Origin: Actinomycetota bacterium
GTDB taxonomy: Bacteria; Actinomycetota; Actinomycetes; Streptosporangiales; Streptosporangiaceae
Assembly: GCA_019240215.1 (NCBI GenBank)
Contig: JAFAYQ010000020.1
Span: 23,849-87,848, forward strand
Direction of reading: 5' to 3'
DNA length: 64,000 nt
The notes beneath the pieces were generated by a model that was not told the DNA's origin, made no database searches, and was given only the letters and a program-made list of their open reading frames with translations. Below are positions 55,665-64,000 of the stretch, in pieces (within the stretch, counting starts at the first letter, position 1; each line of letters begins with the position of its first letter). Position numbers and translations under genes: made by a program.

Positions 55665-57200
55665 CTACGGCAGTGCCGCTTCGATCAGGTGCGGCCCCGG
55701 CTCGGCCAGCGCCGCCCGCAACGCCGCCGCGAACTCACCCGCGGTGGTCGCCCGCCGGGCCGGCACCCCCATCCCGCCCGCGATCGCGGTGAAGTCCAGC
55801 GCCGGCCGTGACAGGTCCAGCAGGTCGTGGGCCGCCGCCCCGGTCCCGGACACCGCCCGCTCCAGCTCCAGGCCGAGGATCGCGTAGGACCGGTTGCTGA
55901 ACAGCACGGTGGTCACGTCCAGGCCCTGGCGGGCGCAGGTCCACAGGGCCGAGATCGTGTACATCGCACTGCCGTCGGACTCCAGCGCCAGCACCGGCCG
56001 GTCCGGGCAGGCCACGGCCGCCCCGACCGCCATCGGCAGCCCGTGCCCGATCGCTCCGCCGGTCACCGTGAGCCAGTCGTGCGGCGGCGCCCCCGCCGTC
56101 GCCCCGCCCAGCCCCAGGCCCGAGGTGTTGGATTCGTCGCTGACGATCGCGCCCTCCGGCAGCAGCGCCCCGATCACGGCCGCCGCCGTGCCCGCGTCCA
56201 GCCCGCCGTCCGGCACCTCGGGCCGGGCCGGTGGTTCGGCCGCGGGCTTGGCGTCGGCCGCCACCCGGTCGGCCAGCGCCGCCAGCGCCGCGGCCACGTC
56301 GTCACCGGGCCCGGCCAGCTGATGCACCTGGCAGCCGCCCGGCACCAGCGAGCTGGCCTGGTCCGGGTAGGCGAAGAACGACACCGGGGCGCTGGCCCCG
56401 GCCAGGATCAGGTGCCGGGTCCCGGCCAGCTGCGGAGCCGCCATCTCGGCCAGGTAGGCCAGCCTGCCCACCCGGGGCAGCCCGGCCCCGCGCTCCATCC
56501 GGGCCGGGAACGTCTCGGCCAGCAGCCGGGCGCCGGTGGCGGCCGCGATCCGGCTGGCCGCCTCCAGCCCGGGGCGCCGCAGCGCGTCCCCGCCCAGCAG
56601 GATCACGGCCGGCTCGTCGCCGCCCAGCAGCGCGGCGGCCTCCGCCAGGACCGGTTCCGGGGCCGGTGACGGCGGCCGGACCGGGAGCGGCGCGGCCGGC
56701 CCGGCGCCGTCCGCCCAGGACACGTCGGCGGGCACGATCAGCGTGGCGATCGTGCCGGTGGCCGCCGTCGCGATCGCCTGGGCCGCGTCGTCGGCCAGGT
56801 CGGCGGCCCGCAGCGGGCGGCGCTGCCAGCCCGACACCGTGCCCGCCAGCGCGTCGATGTCGGACTCCAGCGGTGCGTCGAAGCGCTTGTGGTAGGTGGC
56901 GTGGTCACCGATCACGTTGACCAGCGGCGTGCGCGCCCGGCGGGCGTTGTGCAGCCCGGCCAGCCCGTTGCCGAGCCCCGGCCCGAGGTGCAGCAGGGTC
57001 GCGGCCGGCCACCCGGTCATCCGCCCGAACCCGTCGGCCGCCCCGGTCGCCACCCCCTCGAACAGGCACAGCACTCCCTGTAGCTCCGGCGTCTTGTCCA
57101 GCGCCGCGACCAGATGGATCTCGGATGTCCCGGGGTTGGCGAAGCACACTTCCACCCCGGCCCCGGCCAGCGTGCGGGCCAGCGCCTCCGCCCCGTTCAC
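55665..57200 (-). CDS. ThDP-dependent acetolactate synthase large subunit-like enzyme
   Basis: 'NGAEALARTLAGAGVEVCFANPGTSEIHLVAALD'; ThDP motif 'ESDGSAMYTISALWTCARQGLDVTTVLFSNRSYAIL'. Confidence 0.9.
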   Translation of the reverse strand: MNGAEALARTLAGAGVEVCFANPGTSEIHLVAALDKTPELQGVLCLFEGVATGAADGFGRMTGWPAATLLHLGPGLGNGLAGLHNARRARTPLVNVIGDHATYHKRFDAPLESDIDALAGTVSGWQRRPLRAADLADDAAQAIATAATGTIATLIVPADVSWADGAGPAAPLPVRPPSPAPEPVLAEAAALLGGDEPAVILLGGDALRRPGLEAASRIAAATGARLLAETFPARMERGAGLPRVGRLAYLAEMAAPQLAGTRHLILAGASAPVSFFAYPDQASSLVPGGCQVHQLAGPGDDVAAALAALADRVAADAKPAAEPPARPEVPDGGLDAGTAAAVIGALLPEGAIVSDESNTSGLGLGGATAGAPPHDWLTVTGGAIGHGLPMAVGAAVACPDRPVLALESDGSAMYTISALWTCARQGLDVTTVLFSNRSYAILGLELERAVSGTGAAAHDLLDLSRPALDFTAIAGGMGVPARRATTAGEFAAALRAALAEPGPHLIEAALP

Positions 57201-57826
57201 ACCGTCCCCTCAACCCTCGGAGCCCCCGCGCTCCCAGAAACCCCACCAGCACCAGCCCCCGCACTCCCAGAAACCCCATCAGCCCCAGAAGTCCCACTGG
57301 CCACGTGGTCCTCGTCACCCGCAAGCGTCACATCCGGGTCAGCGTCCCGCTGCCGCCGGGTCAGCGCCCGCAGCACCACGGCCGTGGTCCCGGCGTACAC
57401 CAGGTGCTGGAACGCGCTGGTCACGATCACGTCGCTGCGCCAGCGCCAGGGCGGGGGAGTGTCGCCCAGCACCGGGAACATCACACAGGCGAACGCCATC
57501 ATCCCGCCCCAGTAGATGGCGGTGGCCGGGACCGCCCCGAACTTGCGGTGCAGGGGCACCGCGGTCAACCCGAACAGCGACCCGTAGCCCCAGTGCACCG
57601 CCAGCCCAAGCCGGAACGAGGCGTCGTCGCTGAGGTCGGACTGGCGCAGGATCTTGGCCGCGACCAGGGCCGGCACGTTGCTGTCGTCGTAGTCCAGCGG
57701 CCCCTCGACGTTCCGCCGGATCCGCCGTTCGGCCCAGTAACCGAGGTTCATCGCGGTGGTGGCCGCCAGCCCGGCCAGCAGCCCGTCGCGCAGCAAAGTT
57801 CCGTACCGCCATCCCATGCCCGCCAT
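57197..57826 (-). CDS. Multi-TM hypothetical membrane protein with Gly/Ser/Ala-rich repeat tail
   Basis: 'LLAGLAATTAMNLGYW', 'AIYWGGMMAFACVMFPVLG'; coupled to downstream ALS-like gene (ATGA-type overlap). Confidence 0.65.
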   Translation of the reverse strand: MAGMGWRYGTLLRDGLLAGLAATTAMNLGYWAERRIRRNVEGPLDYDDSNVPALVAAKILRQSDLSDDASFRLGLAVHWGYGSLFGLTAVPLHRKFGAVPATAIYWGGMMAFACVMFPVLGDTPPPWRWRSDVIVTSAFQHLVYAGTTAVVLRALTRRQRDADPDVTLAGDEDHVASGTSGADGVSGSAGAGAGGVSGSAGAPRVEGTV

Positions 57827-57870
57827 TATGTCCAGGTCATGCCGCCCTACACCGCCCTGGCGAACCTGGC

Positions 57871-57936
57871 CCCACGTCCCCGCTTACCCCCGCCCACGTC
57901 CCCGCTTCCCCCCGCCCACGTCCCCGCTTCCCGCCG
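57871..57936. repeat. 22-bp x3 tandem repeat in promoter region
   Basis: CCCACGTCCCCGCTT repeats starting at 57871, 57893, 57915. Confidence 0.88.
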
Positions 57937-57953
57937 CCCCGGTTCCCGAATTA

Positions 57954-57969
57954 GACTGAATGTTCAGTC
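57954..57969. promoter_or_regulatory. TetR-like operator (site A)
   Basis: GACTGAA-TG-TTCAGTC perfect palindrome. Confidence 0.75.
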
Positions 57970-57986
57970 AAACCAAGGAGCCGACC

Positions 57987-59378
57987 GTGACGGTCAACCA
58001 GGGCATCGAAGCACCGGCAACCTCCGATCAGGACGACAAACTGGCCGCGATCATCGCCGAGCAGGAGGCCATCTTCGTGGCCCGCCAGCCCGGCTCGGCC
58101 CGGCTGGCCCGCACCGCCCAGGGCGCGCTGGCGGGCGGGGTCACCTCCAGCTGGCAGATCACCGCCCCCCAGCCGGTCTGGCTGAGTCACGGCCAGGGCT
58201 CGAAGGTCTTTGACGTCGACGGCCACGCCTACGTCGACCTGCACGGGGGCTACGGCGCCTCCCTGGCCGGGCACGCCCACCCGGCCATCGTCCGGGCGGT
58301 CCAGCAGCAGGTCGGGTGCGGTACTCACTTTGCCCAGCCGACCGAGAACGCGATCGCGGTGGCCGAGGAGCTCACCCGCCGGTTCGGCCTGCCGCAGTGG
58401 CGGTTCGGCAACTCCGGCACCGAGGCGACGATGGACGCCGTCCACCTGATGCGCTCGATCACCGGCCGCGACCTGATCATCAAGGTCGAGGGCGGCTACC
58501 ACGGCCACCACGACTCGGTCCAGGTCTCGGTCATGCCCGAGCCCGAGGACATGGGCCCGGCCGCCCGGCCGGCCTCGGCCGCCGCCAGCAGCGGCATCCC
58601 GGCCGCCATCGTCCAGCTCACGCTGGTGGCCAGCTTCAACGACCTGGACGGCGTGCGGCGGCTGCTGGACGAGCACCCCGGTCAGGTGGCGGGCATGATC
58701 GTCGAGCCGATCATGATGAACGCGGGCATCATCACCCCCGCGCCCGGCTACCTGGCCGGCCTGAAGGACCTGCTCCACTCACGCGGCGCGCTGCTGACGT
58801 TCGATGAGGTCAAGACCGGGTTCACCAGCGGCCCGGCCGGGGTCACCGGCCTGTCCGGCGTCACCCCCGACATCATCTGCCTGGCCAAGGCGCTCGGCGG
58901 CGGGGTCGCGGTCGCCGCGGTCGGCGGCTCCGAGGCGGTCATGGACCACGTGGCCAGCGGCGGGTATGAGATCGTCGGCACCTTCAACGGCAACCCGCTG
59001 GCCATGGCGGCCGCCCGCGCCATGCTCACCGAGGTCGTCACCCCGGCCGCCTACGCCACCATCGACGCGCTGCGGGCCCGGGCGGTCACCGGCATCGAGG
59101 CCGCCATCGCCGAGTACGGCCTGGCCGCCCACGTGGTCGCGGTCGGCGCCAAGGGCTGCGTGGTGTTCCGGCCCGAGCCGGTTCGCGACTACCGCGGCTT
59201 CCTCGGCGTCGACGACCGCTACAGCCACGCCCACTGGCTGTTCCAGCACAACGGCGGGGTGTTCCTGCCACCCTGGGGCAAGATCGAGCAGTGGCTGATC
59301 TCGGTCCAGCACGACGAGGCCGACATCGACCTGCTGGTGGCCAACTTCCGCCGGTTCGCCGCCGCCGTGGCCGTCTGA
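57987..59378 (+). CDS. Class III (GSA-aminomutase-like) PLP aminotransferase
   Basis: 'DGHAYVDLHGGYGASLAGHAHPAIV', 'NSGTEATMDAVHLMR', 'LTFDEVKTG', 'CLAKALGGG'; GTG start after AAGGAG. Confidence 0.9.
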   Translation: MTVNQGIEAPATSDQDDKLAAIIAEQEAIFVARQPGSARLARTAQGALAGGVTSSWQITAPQPVWLSHGQGSKVFDVDGHAYVDLHGGYGASLAGHAHPAIVRAVQQQVGCGTHFAQPTENAIAVAEELTRRFGLPQWRFGNSGTEATMDAVHLMRSITGRDLIIKVEGGYHGHHDSVQVSVMPEPEDMGPAARPASAAASSGIPAAIVQLTLVASFNDLDGVRRLLDEHPGQVAGMIVEPIMMNAGIITPAPGYLAGLKDLLHSRGALLTFDEVKTGFTSGPAGVTGLSGVTPDIICLAKALGGGVAVAAVGGSEAVMDHVASGGYEIVGTFNGNPLAMAAARAMLTEVVTPAAYATIDALRARAVTGIEAAIAEYGLAAHVVAVGAKGCVVFRPEPVRDYRGFLGVDDRYSHAHWLFQHNGGVFLPPWGKIEQWLISVQHDEADIDLLVANFRRFAAAVAV

Positions 59379-59449
59379 GCAGCGACTGCACGGGTCTACG
59401 GGAAGGGATGTGGCCGTGCGTCTTCCGCCGTAAGATCGGCGGCGTCATC

Positions 59450-59779
59450 TCAGGCGGAGTATTCCAGGACAATGTTCTCGCCGAAAGAGCGGCAATAACC
59501 GAAGAGCGCAGGTAGATCCTCGCATGCGCCCCGGAGAGCTTGCTCATTACCCATTAGGAGGTTCAGGCTGGATGCGGTCTCATGGCAGCCGCGTATCAGC
59601 GAACCTATCGTGTCCCGGGAAACCTGCGATTGTGTGAGTACGTGGTCCTCCAGATGGTACTGCTCGACGATCTTAGCTTCCTCGTCGGACAGCTCCAGAC
59701 GAGCCCAGAATTGATACGGTGATGGATACTTGTCCTTTCGGGACGGCGCCTCGTAGTTACGGTGGATGATCAAACGCAT
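59450..59779 (-). CDS. Hypothetical protein, 109 aa, low-GC island
   Basis: Lower-GC ORF with GGGAGAG RBS; no recognised motif. Confidence 0.6.
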   Translation of the reverse strand: MRLIIHRNYEAPSRKDKYPSPYQFWARLELSDEEAKIVEQYHLEDHVLTQSQVSRDTIGSLIRGCHETASSLNLLMGNEQALRGACEDLPALFGYCRSFGENIVLEYSA

Positions 59780-59817
59780 ACTATTCTCTCCCGTCGCAGG
59801 ACTTGCTGTCGCGCGTA

Positions 59818-59841
59818 AGCCAGGCTTGAGTAGGCCTGGCT
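59818..59841 (-). terminator. Hairpin terminator
   Basis: AGCCAGGC-ttgagtag-GCCTGGCT. Confidence 0.6.
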
Positions 59842-59860
59842 GACTAATTCGGCTCCGGAC

Positions 59861-60028
59861 TTACTTGCAGTTGCTGCTCTTCCAGGCATCGGGGCATTTG
59901 ATTCCCTTGCCGTCGCAGCGATCACAATCGCCCGTCCCGAATGGGGATAGGTCAAAATAGCCTCTGCCCCGGCAGTGGTCGCACTCAATCTTCCACTTGC
60001 GGCAGTAGGAACACTTTTCATTCTGCAT
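59861..60028 (-). CDS. 55-aa DnaJ-type zinc-finger mini-protein MQNEKCSYCRKWKIECDHCRGRGYFDLSPFGTGDCDRCDGKGIKCPDAWKSSNCK
   Basis: Below ORF-track cutoff. CSYC, CDHCRGRG and CDRCDGKG knuckles. Confidence 0.7.
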   Translation of the reverse strand: MQNEKCSYCRKWKIECDHCRGRGYFDLSPFGTGDCDRCDGKGIKCPDAWKSSNCK

Positions 60029-60215
60029 GGTGATCACTCTCTTCCGGGCGCGCTTGACTACGTTCTACATGAAGACGCCAACAGCTCGCTTCAGGTTTAC
60101 CCAAAATATGTTCATATACAGACTTTAGGTCTGAATAAAGGTACAAGAGTTGTTTCGGCACTATCTGGATACTGCGCTCAAACCGGACTTAAATACCGGT
60201 CAAGTACATTTAGGT

Positions 60216-60248
60216 CGCCGCGGGCGCGCCGCGGGCGCGCCGCGGGCG
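60216..60248. repeat. 11-bp x3 perfect tandem repeat
   Basis: CGCCGCGGGCG x3 at the edge of the low-GC island. Confidence 0.9.
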
Positions 60249-60251
60249 GCG

Positions 60252-60701
60252 TCAGCGGTCGCGCAGCAGGCTGAGCAGCCGGCCGAGCTGGGCGATGAAC
60301 GTCTCCGCCTCGTCATCGCTCAGCTCACCCAGGAAACGCAGCACCGGCTCGGCCTGGCGCTGCCGCATCTGGGCTACCGCGGGCTGGGCGGCGGCCGCCA
60401 GCGACACCAGGATCCGGCGCCGGTCGGCCGGGTCGTGATCCCGCTCGACCAGCCCGGCCTTGGCCAGCTCGCCCACCACCAGGCTGGCGTGGGCGACGGT
60501 CATGCCGGTCCGCTGGGCCAGCTCGGACACGCTCAGCGGACCGCTGATGGCCAGCATGACCAGCATGCCCACGTGGCGCTGGCCCAGCCGGCCCGCGTCC
60601 TCGAGGGCGGCGGGCAGCTCGCCCGCCCGGCGCTGGAACGCCAGCACCAGCTGGGGCAGCAGCGGCGCCAGCCGGGCGATCGGAGGAGGAGGTTTACTCA
60701 A
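60252..60701 (-). CDS. MarR family transcriptional regulator
   Basis: 'GPLSVSELAQRTGMTVAHASLVVGELAKAGLVERDHDPADRRRILVSL'. Confidence 0.93.
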   Translation of the reverse strand: MSKPPPPIARLAPLLPQLVLAFQRRAGELPAALEDAGRLGQRHVGMLVMLAISGPLSVSELAQRTGMTVAHASLVVGELAKAGLVERDHDPADRRRILVSLAAAAQPAVAQMRQRQAEPVLRFLGELSDDEAETFIAQLGRLLSLLRDR

Positions 60702-60716
60702 ATTCTTTTGACTTTC

Positions 60717-60731
60717 TAGTCGACTTGACTA
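60717..60731. promoter_or_regulatory. Putative MarR operator
   Basis: TAGTC-gactt-GACTA inverted repeat in divergent promoter. Confidence 0.6.
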
Positions 60732-60742
60732 ATTCTAACCGC

Positions 60743-61159
60743 ATGAGCGATTCCATCGACACCTTCCTCCAAGACTGGTCCCGGGCCGAGCTGACCGGGG
60801 ACACCGACACTCTCGACCGCCTGCTGACCGACGACTACACCGCGGTCGGCCCGCTCGGGTTCATCCTGCCCAAGGCGGCCTGGCTGGGCCGTCACCGCGG
60901 CGGCGACCTGCACTACGAGGCCTTCAGCGTGGACGAGCCCGCCGTCCGCCCCCTCGGCCCGGTCGCCGTCGTCACCGCCACCAACCACACCGAGGCCAGC
61001 TACCAGGGCCACCCGGTGCCGGGCGTGCTCCGGGTCACCCTGATCCTGACCAGCGGGGACCGCGGCTGGCAGCTGGCCGCCAACCACATGAGCTTCGTGG
61101 CCGGCACGCCGGGCGCCCCGCCCATCCCCGGCCAGGCCGCCGCCGGGAGCGCGTCGTGA
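60743..61159 (+). CDS. NTF2/DUF4440-like protein
   Basis: 'DTFLQDWSRAELTGDTDTLDRLLTDDYTAVGPLGFIL'. Confidence 0.82.
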   Translation: MSDSIDTFLQDWSRAELTGDTDTLDRLLTDDYTAVGPLGFILPKAAWLGRHRGGDLHYEAFSVDEPAVRPLGPVAVVTATNHTEASYQGHPVPGVLRVTLILTSGDRGWQLAANHMSFVAGTPGAPPIPGQAAAGSAS

Positions 61160-61914
61160 GCGCCCTCGACGGCCAGGTCGCCCTGGTCACCGGCAGTTCC
61201 CGCGGTATCGGGCGGGCCATCGCCATCGAGTTCGCCCGCCAGGGGGCGGCCGTCGCCGTGCACGGCCGGAAGGCCGACGCGGTCGCTGCCGTGGCCGGTG
61301 AGATCAAGGCCGGCGGCGGCCGGGCCGTCGCCACCACCGGCGACGTGACGTCCCTGGCCGACCTCGAGGCGGTCCGGCAGCAGCTCGGGGACCACCTCGG
61401 GCCGGTCGACGTGCTGGTCGCCAACGCCGGCGCCAGCCTGGCCCCGCCCGGGCTGCTGGAGGACATCTCCGAGCAGGCCTGGCGGGCCACCGTGGACGTC
61501 AACCTGCTGGCCACGTTCCTGACCCTCAAGTGCTTCCTGCCCGGGATGAAGGAACGCGGCCACGGCGCGATCATCACGATGTCGTCGGCGGCCGGCCGCC
61601 GGGCCGACCCCCGGTCGCCGATCCCGTACGCGGCCGCCAAGGCCGGCATCGAGCTGCTGACCCAGGACGTGGCGGCCCAGGCCGGGCCGGACGGGATCCG
61701 GGTCAACTGCCTGGCCCCGGAGACCATCATGACCGAGCACAACCAGGCCCGGATCCCGGCCGACCTGCAGGTCAAGCTGGCCGAGTTCCACCCGCTGCGG
61801 CGGCTCGGCACGCCGGAGGACGTCGCCGCCGCCGCGGTCTTCCTGGCTTCGGCCGAGTCCGGCTGGATCACCGGCCACGTCCTCGACATCGCCGGCGGCG
61901 CCGTGATGGTCTGA
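61156..61914 (+). CDS. SDR family oxidoreductase
   Basis: 'ALVTGSSRGIGRAIAIEFARQGAAVAVHGR', 'PYAAAKAGIELLT'; GTGA overlap. Confidence 0.93.
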   Translation: MSALDGQVALVTGSSRGIGRAIAIEFARQGAAVAVHGRKADAVAAVAGEIKAGGGRAVATTGDVTSLADLEAVRQQLGDHLGPVDVLVANAGASLAPPGLLEDISEQAWRATVDVNLLATFLTLKCFLPGMKERGHGAIITMSSAAGRRADPRSPIPYAAAKAGIELLTQDVAAQAGPDGIRVNCLAPETIMTEHNQARIPADLQVKLAEFHPLRRLGTPEDVAAAAVFLASAESGWITGHVLDIAGGAVMV

Positions 61915-62003
61915 CCGGCCCGGGCCACCGGCCCGACCTGCTCCCACGCCTGGGCCGGGCCAGCTCCGCACCCCCCGGGGACGCCCCGCCGTCACCCCCT
62001 TTT

Positions 62004-62028
62004 AAAGATGGGCGAAACGCATCTTTTA
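62004..62028. terminator. Hairpin AAAGATG-ggcgaaacg-CATCTTTT
   Basis: 7-bp stem plus T-run, between SDR and ABC transporter genes. Confidence 0.5.
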
Positions 62029-62070
62029 CCGGAAAGCCTTGCGTTCCCGACCGGCCCGGAGTACCTCTAA

Positions 62071-62094
62071 CTTTGACGGAACGTTCAGTCAAAG
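62071..62094. promoter_or_regulatory. TetR-like operator (site B)
   Basis: CTTTGACGGAACGTTCAGTCAAAG, near-perfect palindrome, core 14/16 identical to site A. Confidence 0.75.
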
Positions 62095-62159
62095 TTAAAG
62101 CGAAGGACGCGCGCAGCCCGACCCCCGGAGAGGGACCCCCGCAGGGAACGAGGTGACCG

Positions 62160-63392
62160 ATGGCCCACCCGCGAACGCCGCCGCTGACCCGGCGCAACTT
62201 CCTGCGCGGGGCGGGCGCCGGGCTCGCCGCCCTCGGGACCGGGACGCTGCTGGAGGCGTGCGCGCCCGCCCTGGCCGGGTCCGGCGCGGTGCCCCTGCCC
62301 CGCCCCAACCACCCGGTGACCTGGCCGGTCACCAGCGGCAACGCGGCCATCGCGAGCAACCTGGAGCCGGAGCCGGACGCGACCCTGCAGGTCTACACCT
62401 GGGTCGCGTACATCAACCAGGACGTGGTCAACAGCTTCGCCAAGAAGTACAAGTGCAAGGTCCAGATCACCACGTTCAACACGATGAACGAGGCGCTGGC
62501 CAAGCTGCGCAGCGGCCTCAGCTACGACGTACTGGTCGGCGCCACCGTCGACACGCTCGGCCCGCTCATCCAGTCCGGGGTGCTCCAGCCGCTGAACCAC
62601 TCCTACCTGCCGAACATCAGCCAGGCCTGGCCGGACTTCAGCAACCCGTACTACGACCGCGGCTGGCGCTACACGGTGCCGTACACGATCTACACCACCG
62701 GCATCTCGTGGCGGAAGGACCTGGTCTCGGAGAACCCGTACACGATGAAGAACCCGTGGTCGCTGCTGTGGAACCCCAAGTACAAGGGCAAGACCGCGAT
62801 CCTCGACGACTACCGCGAGGGCATCAGCCTCGGGCTGATGAAGAACGGGCTCTACGACCTCAACACCACCGACCGCGGCCAGATCACCCGCTCCCGGCGG
62901 TCGCTGGAGGAGCTGACCAGCACGGTCAACGTGCGGATCGACAACAACGACTACACCGAGGTCCCGACGGCCGAGACCTGGATCCACCACGCCTGGTCCG
63001 GTGACATGGCCGCGGCTGGCTCGTACATGCCCAAGGGCGTCAGCGTCGACACCGTCGGCTACTGGTTCCCGGCCGACGGGCGCGGCCCGGTCGCCAACGA
63101 CACCAACGTGATCCTGCGCTCTGCCACCCACCCGGTGCTCGCGCACCAGTTCCTCAACTACTTCCTCGACCTGCCCAACGTCCTCAACAACATCAGCTTC
63201 AACGGCTATATGCAGCCGCTGACCGGGGTCACCCCCCAGGTCCTGGTCAAGGAGCAGATCCTGCCCAAGGCGCTGCTGTCGACGGTGGTGCTGCCGTCCT
63301 ACTTCCGCCGGGGCGTGGCCGAGCTGCAGCTCCCGGTCGACGCGGACGCGCTCTGGCAGCAGGCCTGGCTCGTGGTCAGCAACGGAATTTAG
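62160..63392 (+). CDS. Polyamine-type ABC transporter substrate-binding protein (Tat-like N-terminus)
   Basis: 'RRNFLRGAGAGLAALGTGTLLEAC'; 'LQVYTWVAYINQDVVNSFAKKYKCKVQITTFNTMNEALAKL' PotD-like. Confidence 0.9.
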   Translation: MAHPRTPPLTRRNFLRGAGAGLAALGTGTLLEACAPALAGSGAVPLPRPNHPVTWPVTSGNAAIASNLEPEPDATLQVYTWVAYINQDVVNSFAKKYKCKVQITTFNTMNEALAKLRSGLSYDVLVGATVDTLGPLIQSGVLQPLNHSYLPNISQAWPDFSNPYYDRGWRYTVPYTIYTTGISWRKDLVSENPYTMKNPWSLLWNPKYKGKTAILDDYREGISLGLMKNGLYDLNTTDRGQITRSRRSLEELTSTVNVRIDNNDYTEVPTAETWIHHAWSGDMAAAGSYMPKGVSVDTVGYWFPADGRGPVANDTNVILRSATHPVLAHQFLNYFLDLPNVLNNISFNGYMQPLTGVTPQVLVKEQILPKALLSTVVLPSYFRRGVAELQLPVDADALWQQAWLVVSNGI

Positions 63393-63401
63393 GCGGTGCC
63401 G

Positions 63402-64000
63402 ATGACGACCCAGCAGCTCCCCGCCCAGCGCCCCGCCACGGCCGCCGTCCGCCGGCACCGGGGCCGGCCCCGCAACCTGTTCTGGATGGCGCTGGCCGCG
63501 CCCGGCCTGCTCTGGCTGGTGCTGCTGTTCATCGTGCCGTTCTACGCGGTGCTGGCCATCGGGATGGGCCAGCTGAACCGGCTGTACGAGACGCCGATCG
63601 CGGTCTGGAATCCGTTCGGCTGGAGCCTGGCCAACGTCATCGACGTGGCCAAGGACATCGCCGGCAGCACCTCGTTCGCGGGCCCGATCATCGTCCGGAC
63701 GATCATCTACGTCGCCGTCGCGTCGCTGCTGTGCCTGGTCATCGGCTACCCGGCCGCCTACTTCGTGGCCCGGTTCGCCGGCCGCCGCAAGGGCCTGTTC
63801 CTGCTGCTGCTGGTCGCCCCGTTCTGGATCAGCTACATGATGCGGATGCTGGCCTGGATCGACCTGCTGCAGGCCAACGGCTACGTCAACAAGGCGCTGG
63901 CCTTCGTCGGCCTGACCTCGACCGCCCACCCGGTCAACTGGCTGGGCGGCAAGTCGGTGGCGGTGGTGCTCGGCCTGGTCTACGGCTACATCCCGTACCT
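63402..64000 (+). CDS. ABC transporter permease (PotB-like), truncated by window end
   Basis: 'FWMALAAPGLLWLVLLFIVPFYAVLAIGMG', 'LLLLVAPFWISYMMRMLAWIDLLQ'. Confidence 0.88.
   Translation, partial: MTTQQLPAQRPATAAVRRHRGRPRNLFWMALAAPGLLWLVLLFIVPFYAVLAIGMGQLNRLYETPIAVWNPFGWSLANVIDVAKDIAGSTSFAGPIIVRTIIYVAVASLLCLVIGYPAAYFVARFAGRRKGLFLLLLVAPFWISYMMRMLAWIDLLQANGYVNKALAFVGLTSTAHPVNWLGGKSVAVVLGLVYGYIPY

Noticed and set aside
59770-60021. 83-aa minus-strand ORF in the low-GC island
   Set aside because: Overlaps the 55-aa DnaJ-type zinc-finger ORF in another frame; no motif or good RBS.
62085-63929. 614-aa minus-strand ORF opposite the ABC transporter genes
   Set aside because: Antisense shadow; the plus strand encodes a clear PotD/PotB-like pair.
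1-64000. tRNA or rRNA genes
   Set aside because: No cloverleaf with CCA-like acceptor or conserved rRNA segments recognised by eye; tRNAscan-SE/Infernal would be needed to be sure.

Overview
The window is high-GC actinobacterial chromosome, gene-dense, with many divergent and convergent pairs and translationally coupled operons. I see no rRNA, tRNA, CRISPR array or transposase. The main modules, from left to right, are as follows. (1) An AlkA-like glycosylase, then a 38-aa Cys-rich mini-protein that is missing from the ORF track, with a strong terminator. (2) A four-gene kleisin-like / KITE-like / KITE-like / SMC-ATPase operon (986-6667). It resembles Wadjet/MksBEF but has no JetD-type gene beside it, and it is overlapped antisense by a gene with a HEPN-like Rx5H motif. 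This is my best candidate for an under-described system. (3) A TetR/FAD-monooxygenase pair with twin operators, a NUDIX protein, a DinB-like protein, a DEAD-box helicase, and a DGPF (YCII) protein with an ECF42-type sigma factor. (4) A SoxR regulator with a textbook SoxR box facing an oxidoreductase operon, and a TipA-like MerR regulator with a perfect operator. (5) A coupled operon encoding REC-degenerate glutaredoxin-thioredoxin reductase-like, cNMP/histidine kinase, and UBP-type zinc-finger proteins. (6) A LacI-controlled cluster for a probable N-heterocycle (pyridine/2,5-dihydroxypyridine) catabolic route. (7) A decayed HNH endonuclease. (8) An aminotransferase and a polyamine-type ABC transporter that share a TetR-like palindrome. 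(9) A small low-GC island encoding a 55-aa DnaJ-type zinc-finger mini-protein. All functional calls come from reading motifs by eye. No database search was run.
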